Shown: in pieces, positions 58,211 through 64,000 of the stretch
Numbering within the stretch: the first letter of the stretch is position 1
How the letters are laid out: each line of letters opens with the position of its first letter
From: Streptomyces sp. WMMC940
GTDB lineage: Bacteria; Actinomycetota; Actinomycetes; Streptomycetales; Streptomycetaceae
NCBI RefSeq assembly: GCF_027460265.1
Contig: NZ_JAPZBC010000001.1
Location: forward strand, 6,870,001 to 6,934,000
Length of the DNA: 64,000 nt
Reading direction: 5' to 3'
Translations under genes and position numbers: made by a program
The notes under the pieces: generated by a model
The model's database searches: none
What the model was told of the DNA's origin: nothing
What the model saw: the letters and a program-made list of their open reading frames with translations, nothing else

Positions 58211-60370
58211 TCAGCGCTCGACGCCCGGGACCACGGGGCGAGCGACGCCCGTGGGCACGGGACCGTCGGGCGCCGGCGCCGAGGCCCGTCCGGGGCCGGC
58301 GGCCGGGCTCCCGGAAGCGGGGGCCGACGGCAGCGAGAGGGCCAAGCCCTCCTGACCGGGACCCGGCGGCACGCTGCCGGAGACCGTGCCCGCGTACGGC
58401 TCCCCGAAGGCCGCCGGTCCGCCCGGGAGCACCCGGGTGGTTCCCGTCGGCATGGTGGCGCGGACGGCCGTGCCGGCCGGAGCCGTGACGGTGACCGTGT
58501 CGCCGATCCGGTACGCCGTGACCTGACCGGCCTTCACCGCGCGGTCCCAGGCGGCCCGTTCGCTCAGCTCCGCCCCGACGTCCTTCATCCTGGGGTTCAC
58601 CAGCGGGGTGTCGTCCGCGTACAGCGTCGCGTACTGGTCGAGGATCCGGTCCAGGACCGGGTAGGCGAGGCGGTCCTCGGCCAGGTTCGACTGGTGGATG
58701 AAATGCGGCCGGGGGTCGTTGGCCAGGACGTGGCCCATGGCGATCCGTGCCTCGAGCGGCACGATGTGCTCCGCGTAGCCCGTCGCGGGGTCGAGCGGCG
58801 CGTCGAGACAGGTGGTCGTGGCCGAGTCCTCGCAGATGCCGCTGCCGCCCTGGGCCCTGCTGGTGTAGATCCAGTTGTACTCGTCGACCTGCTCCGCGGC
58901 CCGGCCCACGTTGTAGAACACGTTCATCGGGTGGCGCGAGACGGTGAGCGCGGGGCCGACCTGCCGCTGCACCGGGTCACGGGAGTTGTCCGAGGCGAGC
59001 CAGGTGACGCCGTTGTCCGCGAGCGCAGGGGCGAGGTGGGGATTGTCCTCGGGCTGTTGCGGCAGCAGCTTCAGGCCGGAGTGCTCCCCGGTGACCAACT
59101 CACCGCTCTCCAGAGGCAGTCCGGCCCGCTCGGCCCACTGCCGGTTGTCGGAGATCTGCCGTGATATCTCGTCCCGCCCGACGTAGCGGACGCTGCCGTC
59201 AGGATTCGTGGCGCACCTCCACGGAACGACGCTCACGTCCTGCTCGCAGCCCAGGTACGGGTGGTCGTAGGTGTGGTTGATCCAGCGGAAGGCATCGCGG
59301 TCCACGGTGAGCCGGTCCGCCAGTGGATCGGCCCCGCCGTGCTCCTCCCGGTGCTCGACGCTGCCACCGCCGTTGTACGCGAGGTCGAGGGTGAAGTCCC
59401 GGGAACGCGACCACTCGACCGCCCGGCCGACGTCGTCGGGCGTCATCCGGATCGGGTTCGGTGTGCCCTGACCGGGCAGGCAGTCGACGTCCCCCGGTGT
59501 GCAGTTGAGCTCGGTGTCCCAGCGGTCGTCGGCGGCGAAGACGTCGTCGACGTGGACCGAGAACCAGTTGCGCGAGCTGCCCAGCCGTGTCCCCTGTGTC
59601 ATCCAGTCGACGATGCCCCGGGCGAGCAGGCGGAACTGCTGCTGGTGCTGGTTGGCCACGAAGGTGACCACCAGTTCGCGGCGGCCGTCGTGCCGGTACT
59701 CCCCGACGAGCGAGCCCCTGGCGGTTCCTCCGGGGAGGGGCGCGTCGACATAGGTGGTGAAGTCGGCGCCCGCCCGTGGCCGGGAGAGGAAGCCCCAGCT
59801 CTCGTCCACCGCGGGGTCGTTGTCCTCGAAGGTGAAGACGCCGTCGAGGTAGCCGAAGGGTCCGGCCTTCCCGGCCGCGGTCACCGTTGCGGTGATGCCG
59901 TCCACGGGCCCCGCGTACCCGCCGTTCACGGGGTACTCCAGCCCCGCCTGCGGCCGGGCGTAGGTGTACGCGTCGACCTGCGGGATCGCGTAGGTCCGCT
60001 CGTAGTCCGCCAGGGCGGCCATCTCCTGCGAACCGGTGGGGAACGGCTGGTCGTTGGGCAGTACCACGGCCTGGTACCTGGCGCGGGGACGGCCGTCGAC
60101 CTCGTCCGCGAGGAAGGCGGCGTCGATGACGGGCCGGCCCTCGTCCGCGAGGTCGACCACGGTGTACGGGGTGCCCGCGCTGTCGAGTTCGGCGGCGATC
60201 GCGGCCGTCGCCGGGCCCCCGTCGGAGACCACCAGCACCCGGAGGTCGATCCTCGGTGCCGGTTCGGCCGCCTGCGCCGGCGCCGCCGGCAGTCCGCCGA
60301 GCGAGATGATGAGCGCTCCTGCGGCGAGTGCGGTCGTGCGTATGGTCCGCCGGACGCGGATCCGCTTCAT
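58211..60370 (-). CDS. Secreted CE4-like polysaccharide deacetylase (PelA-deacetylase-like)
   Basis: 719 residues. The signal peptide is at 1-34 (basic KRIRVRRT, hydrophobic core, APAQAA). The middle has VHVDDVFAADDRWD with the metal/catalytic aspartates and later NHTYDHPYLGC carrying the H-x3-H metal site of CE4 deacetylases. An upstream N-terminal region (VLVVSDGG to AALADYERTY) is glycosidase- or Rossmann-like and unassigned. The C-terminus ends in an Ala/Gly/Pro-rich tail. In Pel systems PelA deacetylates the polymer after export. It is the first gene of the operon; the ATG at 60370 has GGGAGGG upstream. Confidence 0.82.
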   Translation of the reverse strand: MKRIRVRRTIRTTALAAGALIISLGGLPAAPAQAAEPAPRIDLRVLVVSDGGPATAAIAAELDSAGTPYTVVDLADEGRPVIDAAFLADEVDGRPRARYQAVVLPNDQPFPTGSQEMAALADYERTYAIPQVDAYTYARPQAGLEYPVNGGYAGPVDGITATVTAAGKAGPFGYLDGVFTFEDNDPAVDESWGFLSRPRAGADFTTYVDAPLPGGTARGSLVGEYRHDGRRELVVTFVANQHQQQFRLLARGIVDWMTQGTRLGSSRNWFSVHVDDVFAADDRWDTELNCTPGDVDCLPGQGTPNPIRMTPDDVGRAVEWSRSRDFTLDLAYNGGGSVEHREEHGGADPLADRLTVDRDAFRWINHTYDHPYLGCEQDVSVVPWRCATNPDGSVRYVGRDEISRQISDNRQWAERAGLPLESGELVTGEHSGLKLLPQQPEDNPHLAPALADNGVTWLASDNSRDPVQRQVGPALTVSRHPMNVFYNVGRAAEQVDEYNWIYTSRAQGGSGICEDSATTTCLDAPLDPATGYAEHIVPLEARIAMGHVLANDPRPHFIHQSNLAEDRLAYPVLDRILDQYATLYADDTPLVNPRMKDVGAELSERAAWDRAVKAGQVTAYRIGDTVTVTAPAGTAVRATMPTGTTRVLPGGPAAFGEPYAGTVSGSVPPGPGQEGLALSLPSAPASGSPAAGPGRASAPAPDGPVPTGVARPVVPGVER

Positions 60371-60914
60371 GCGGTGTTGTCCCTCCCCCTGACCCCCCGG
60401 CACAACGACGCGGCGGCTCCCCCCGGAAACGCCGTGCCGTTGTGCCCTGTCCCGAGACATATTGGAGGCTGCGTGTGGGTTGTGTGCGCCTACCGTGAAA
60501 ATTGACGTGAAAGCGCAGGTGTCGCACGGAAGTCGGCGACGGGCGGGAGCAGTTCCTGCGCCAGGGGGCCGGGCGGGCGCGGCGGGTAAACGCTTGCAGT
60601 CGCGGGCCGGGCGGACAAGGTGACGGCCGGGGCGATGAGTGTTTTCGGCCAGAGGCGCGCCGGCTCCGGTCGCGGGTGCCCGCGCGGGAGCGTGGCCGCA
60701 CCGACCGGGTGCCGGTGCGCGCGGGGCGCGCCCGTGCCGGCCGGCTGCCGCCGCTCGAAGCCGGGCCCGTACGGCCGACGGCGGCCACCGTCGCGAGTGC
60801 GTCCGGCGGCCGCCGCGGTGTTGCGGGGAGGTCGGGAAGGTCAGTGGGCCGGGGAGGTGGAGCCGGTAGGGGAGGTGGGGGAGGCCCGGCGGGGGCACCG
60901 GGTCGCCCGGGCCG
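60371..60914. other. Intergenic region upstream of the exopolysaccharide operon
   Basis: This 544-nt region holds no supported gene. It must contain the promoter of the operon, reading left. An AT-richer patch, including ACATATTGG near 60458-60466, lies about 90 nt before the start and is a plausible promoter site, unproven. The right part lies downstream of the small secreted-protein gene. Confidence 0.5.
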
Positions 60915-61442
60915 TCAGGAGGCGGCGGGCTCCGCGGGGGCGCAGGCCACCCGGGTCTCCGGCGTGTTGTGGATGCCGTCCTTGGTGCGCTGCCCGTTCT
61001 CGTACTCGTAGTACAGGTACGAGTAGAAGCCGATGGTCCCGTTGCAGCCCGAGTCGGCCGCCACCTGGTACGTCAGGGTGACGGTCCGGGAGGTGCCGGG
61101 GGCCAGCGGGATGTCGTAGTTGACGCCGAGGGCGGTCGAGCCGGTGCCCGAGCAGGCGGCGCCCTGGGCGGTGCACGAGACGAAGCTGTACTTGAGGTCC
61201 TTGCGCTGGGTCGTCGCCCAGGTCGGCTGCACCGACTGGTACACGAACCGGATGTCCGTCGACTGGTTGTTGGTCAGGGTCATCGTCAGCGACACGGTCG
61301 AGCCCGGTGTGGTCACCGGCTGGTCGACGGTGAAGGCCAGGTCCGGGGTGTCGGCCGCGGCGGGCTGTGCCGCGCCGAGGCAGACGAGGGCAGTGGCGAG
61401 AGCGGCTGACTGTCCGAGGCGTCTCAGGTGTGTGATGCGCAT
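60915..61442 (-). CDS. Small secreted protein of unknown function
   Basis: 175 residues with a signal peptide (MRITHLRRLGQ, hydrophobic core, AQPAAA cleavage near 30). The mature part is Thr/Ser-rich and beta-strand-like (FTVDQPVTTPGSTVSLTMTLTNNQSTDIRF), resembling a single Ig-like or DUF11-type fold. Four cysteines (SCTAQGAAC, SGC, VAC) could form two disulfides. The aromatic stretch YSYLYYEYENG is notable. The ATG at 61442 begins the signal peptide. It is divergent from the glutamate transporter and its function is unknown. Confidence 0.75.
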   Translation of the reverse strand: MRITHLRRLGQSAALATALVCLGAAQPAAADTPDLAFTVDQPVTTPGSTVSLTMTLTNNQSTDIRFVYQSVQPTWATTQRKDLKYSFVSCTAQGAACSGTGSTALGVNYDIPLAPGTSRTVTLTYQVAADSGCNGTIGFYSYLYYEYENGQRTKDGIHNTPETRVACAPAEPAAS

Positions 61443-61766
61443 GGGCCGGGAGGCTAGGAGAGCGCCGCCGAACCCGTCTGCCCCGCTCCGTGCCGGGCGG
61501 GTGTCGCCCGGCGCGAAACCGCCGTGGACCTGCGCGGGTCCGGAGGCCCGCGCAGCGCGTCCGTCTGGGCGCATATGCGCCGGACATTGCCGGTGCTCCC
61601 ACCCTCCGCATCCGGTCGCTCACCGTGTGCGCGATGTCACTCAGCGGAAGTACGACAATGGCCGGTTCCGCGGCGCGGCGTTCCGACACCGGGCCCCGGA
61701 GGACTGCGGACCGGGGCGCGCCGGCGGGGCGCTCCCGGAGTGCGGCCCGGCCGGAGTGGAAGGACG
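61443..61766. other. Divergent promoter region of the secreted protein and glutamate uptake genes
   Basis: This 324-nt region contains no supported gene. It should hold divergent promoters. A stretch near 61640-61665 with ACGACAATGG is less GC-rich than its surroundings, but no confident -10/-35 pair is proposed. Confidence 0.5.
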
Positions 61767-62561
61767 ATGAAGCCGATGAGCGGAGCGGCCGTGAGCAACG
61801 AACCCTTCAACCCGGGCATGAGCAGTCGTGCGCTGGTCGAGCTGCACCACGTCGACAAGCACTTCGGCCCGCTGCACGTCCTGCGGGACATCAATCTGAC
61901 CGTCGACCGCGGTGAGGTGGTCGTCGTCATCGGCCCCTCCGGCGGAGGCAAGTCCACGCTCTGCCGCGCCATCAACCGCCTGGAGGCCGTCGACTCCGGC
62001 GAGATCGCCATCGACGGCCGCCCCCTGCCCGCCGAGGGCAGGGAACTCGCCAGGCTTCGCGCCGACGTCGGCATGGTCTTCCAGTCCTTCAACCTCTTCG
62101 CGCACAAGACCGTCCTGCAGAACGTGACCCTCGGCCAGATCAAGGTCCGCGGGAAGGACCGAAGGAGTGCCGAGGAGCGGGCCCGCACCCTTCTGGACCG
62201 CGTGGGCGTGGGGACGCAGGCCGACAAGTACCCCGCCCAGCTCTCCGGCGGACAGCAGCAGCGGGTGGCGATCGCCAGAGCGCTCGCCATGGACCCGAAG
62301 ATCATGCTGTTCGACGAGCCGACCTCGGCCCTGGACCCGGAAATGATCAACGAGGTGCTGGAGGTCATGCGGCAGCTCGCCAGGGACGGGATGACCATGG
62401 TGGTCGTCACCCATGAGATGGGGTTCGCCCGTTCGGCCGCCAACCGCGTGGTGTTCATGGCCGACGGCAGGATCGTGGAGGAGAGCACACCCGAAGAGTT
62501 CTTCACCAACCCCCGTACCGACCGAGCCAAGGACTTCCTCTCGAAGATCCTCCACCACTGA
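61767..62561 (+). CDS. gluA: Glutamate ABC transporter ATP-binding protein
   Basis: 264 residues from the ATG at 61767; ATG 61776 and GTG 61791 are possible starts too. Walker [10 protein letters not shown], signature [16 protein letters not shown], Walker [15 protein letters not shown] and switch His in [12 protein letters not shown] are all present. It powers uptake of polar amino acids and forms the usual gluA-gluB-gluC order with the next two genes, as in Corynebacterium gluABCD. Confidence 0.93.
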   Translation: MKPMSGAAVSNEPFNPGMSSRALVELHHVDKHFGPLHVLRDINLTVDRGEVVVVIGPSGGGKSTLCRAINRLEAVDSGEIAIDGRPLPAEGRELARLRADVGMVFQSFNLFAHKTVLQNVTLGQIKVRGKDRRSAEERARTLLDRVGVGTQADKYPAQLSGGQQQRVAIARALAMDPKIMLFDEPTSALDPEMINEVLEVMRQLARDGMTMVVVTHEMGFARSAANRVVFMADGRIVEESTPEEFFTNPRTDRAKDFLSKILHH

Positions 62562-62638
62562 GGCCCCGGCGCCCGCGGGCGCCCGCGCGTGACGTGCCGG
62601 GACCACGCACCACCCAGCGATCCCCAGGGATGATCACC

Positions 62639-63472
62639 ATGATGCCTCGCAAGCTCTCCGCCGCGGCAGCCGCGGTGCTCGCGCTCGCACTCGCCGCCAC
62701 GGCCTGCGGTTCGGACGGCGGCGGCGGTTCGGACGACGGGAAGAAGATCACCGTCGGAATCAAGTTCGACCAGCCCGGGGTCGGCCTGAAGACGCCGGAC
62801 GGCGACTACGAGGGATTCGACGTCGACGTGGCCCGGTACGTGGCCGGGCAGCTCGGCTACGCCCCGTCCGACATCGTCTTCAAGGAGGCCAAGAGCGCCG
62901 ACCGCGAGACGCTGCTCCAGCGCGGCGACGTCGACTTCATCGCGGCCTCGTACTCGATCAACGACGAGCGCCGCAAGAAGGTCGACTTCGCCGGGCCGTA
63001 CTTCCTGGCGCACCAGGACGTGCTCGTCCGGGCCGGCGACGCCTCCATCGCCAAGCCGTCCGACCTGAACGACAAGAAGCTCTGCTCGGTCACCGGCTCC
63101 ACCTCGGCGCAGAACGTCAAGACGAGGATCGCGCCACAGGCCCAGTTGCAGGAGTACGGCGGCTACTCCGAATGCCTGACTGGCCTGGAGAACAAGACCA
63201 TCGACGCGCTGACGACCGACGACGCGATCCTCGCCGGTTATGCCGCGCAGGACCAGTTCAAGGGCAAGTTCCGGCTGGGCGGTTTCAAGCTGAGCGACGA
63301 GTTCTACGGGATCGGGGTGAAGAAGGGCGACACCGAACTCAAGAACAAGATCAATGCTGCGCTGCAGAAGATGGTCCAGGACGGCTCCTGGAAGAAGGCG
63401 GTGGAGGCCAACTTCGGACCGGCCGGCTATCGGAGCGAACCCCCGCCGCGGATCGGTGTCCTCGCCGGCTGA
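62639..63472 (+). CDS. gluB: Glutamate ABC transporter substrate-binding lipoprotein
   Basis: 277 residues. The lipoprotein signal ends in LAATAC, so the mature Cys is near residue 21. The mature protein has the polar-amino-acid-binding pattern: VGIKFDQPGVG, GFDVDVARYVA, then IAASYSINDERRKKVDFAGP. It captures glutamate outside the membrane. Three in-frame ATGs (62630, 62639, 62642) occur; the one at 62639 has the better spacing to CAGGGA. It follows gluA by 77 nt. Confidence 0.92.
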   Translation: MMPRKLSAAAAAVLALALAATACGSDGGGGSDDGKKITVGIKFDQPGVGLKTPDGDYEGFDVDVARYVAGQLGYAPSDIVFKEAKSADRETLLQRGDVDFIAASYSINDERRKKVDFAGPYFLAHQDVLVRAGDASIAKPSDLNDKKLCSVTGSTSAQNVKTRIAPQAQLQEYGGYSECLTGLENKTIDALTTDDAILAGYAAQDQFKGKFRLGGFKLSDEFYGIGVKKGDTELKNKINAALQKMVQDGSWKKAVEANFGPAGYRSEPPPRIGVLAG

Positions 63473-63478
63473 CCCGGG

Positions 63479-63526
63479 CCACCGGGACCGCTCAGACCAC
63501 CGGGACCGCTCAGGCCACCGAGACCA
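63479..63526 (+). repeat. 18-bp tandem repeat between gluB and gluC
   Basis: CCACCGGGACCGCTCAGA (63479-63496) is repeated with one change at 63497-63514, and a partial third copy follows to 63526. It fills most of the 72-nt gap between gluB and gluC. Confidence 0.85.
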
Positions 63527-63544
63527 CGTCACCGAGGCGCAATC

Positions 63545-64000
63545 GTGTTCGACTTCCTGCAGGGGTACGACGTGCTGGGGGCGTTCTGGGCGACCATCCG
63601 GCTCACCCTCTGGTCCGCGATCGGATCCCTGGTCTGGGGCACCGTGCTGGCCGCGATGCGGGTCAGCCCGGTGCCCGTGATGCGCGGCTTCGGCACCGGG
63701 TACGTCAACGTGCTCCGGAACATCCCGCTCACCGTGATCATCGTCTTCACGTCACTCGGGCTGTTCCAGACCCTGGGCGTCAGTCTCGGCGCCGACACCT
63801 TCGATGTGATCAACTTCCGGCTCGCCGTGCTCGGGCTGATCGCCTACACGTCGGCATTCGTCTGCGAGGCACTGCGGTCCGGCATCAACACCGTGCCCGT
63901 GGGCCAGGCGGAGGCGGCGCGTGCCCTCGGACTGAGCTTCGTCCAGGTGCTCACGCTCGTCGTCCTTCCCCAGGCCTTCCGCTCGGTCGTCGGCCCGCTC
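63545..64000 (+). CDS. gluC: Glutamate ABC transporter permease, cut by the window end
   Basis: The first 152 codons are present and the gene continues past position 64000. It starts at GTG 63545 (FDFLQGYDVLGAF). Hydrophobic helices follow, and EAARALGLSFVQVLTLVVLP is the EAA loop that contacts the ATPase. With gluA and gluB it forms the transporter; gluD would be expected just outside the window. Confidence 0.92.
   Translation, partial: MFDFLQGYDVLGAFWATIRLTLWSAIGSLVWGTVLAAMRVSPVPVMRGFGTGYVNVLRNIPLTVIIVFTSLGLFQTLGVSLGADTFDVINFRLAVLGLIAYTSAFVCEALRSGINTVPVGQAEAARALGLSFVQVLTLVVLPQAFRSVVGPL

Overview
The window is very GC-rich chromosomal DNA that looks like Streptomyces or a close relative. 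The signs are a complete whiE-type spore-pigment polyketide cluster, five large SpoIIE-type phosphatases, a monomeric NADP isocitrate dehydrogenase, GTG and TTG starts, iron boxes of the DmdR/IdeR type, and gluABC-type glutamate uptake genes. No rRNA, tRNA, transposase, phage gene or CRISPR array was recognised.

Layout. 0.5-1.4 kb: a cyclopropane-synthase-like methyltransferase. 1.7-6.4 kb: two translationally coupled PAS/GAF/SpoIIE phosphatases, only the second with an anti-sigma-type kinase domain. 6.5-8.7 kb: icd. 8.8-12.1 kb (minus strand): betB and betA for glycine betaine synthesis from choline. 12.5-20.2 kb: a five-gene locus encoding a SWIM-like zinc protein, an unknown protein, a vWA protein, a MoxR AAA+ ATPase and a DUF5682-like protein, resembling the E. 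coli yehL-M-P-Q genes. 20.6-28.9 kb: an iron-regulated NRPS-independent siderophore locus whose gene order (ATP-grasp, NIS synthetase, NIS synthetase, PLP decarboxylase) matches vibrioferrin pvsA-B-D-E without the exporter pvsC. A DUF2470 gene and an FhuF-like reductase flank it, and three iron boxes sit at its promoters.

29-31.1 kb: a secreted beta-helix protein overlapping an O-methyltransferase gene. 31.2-38.3 kb: the spore-pigment cluster, with TcmI-type cyclase, aromatase, ACP, KS-beta, KS-alpha, cupin and SchA/CurD protein on the minus strand and a divergent FAD hydroxylase. 38.3-39.6 kb: a metallophosphoesterase and a VanZ-like protein. 39.8-47.3 kb: three more SpoIIE-type phosphatases with kinase domains. 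47.7-50.9 kb: a membrane protein and PolX.

50.9-60.4 kb (minus strand): an eight-gene exopolysaccharide locus. It has a CE4-like secreted deacetylase, a PelF-like glycosyltransferase, a polytopic membrane protein, sugar-nucleotide enzymes, a spherulin-4-like hydrolase and a GH114-like lipoprotein. Together these suggest a Pel- or galactosaminogalactan-like polymer. 60.9-61.4 kb: a small secreted protein. 61.8 kb to the end: gluA, gluB and the start of gluC, which runs off the window.

The most interesting parts are the Pel/GAG-like locus, the vibrioferrin-order siderophore locus, the MoxR-vWA-DUF5682 locus, and the beta-helix/O-methyltransferase pair beside the spore-pigment genes. All functions are read from sequence patterns without database searches.
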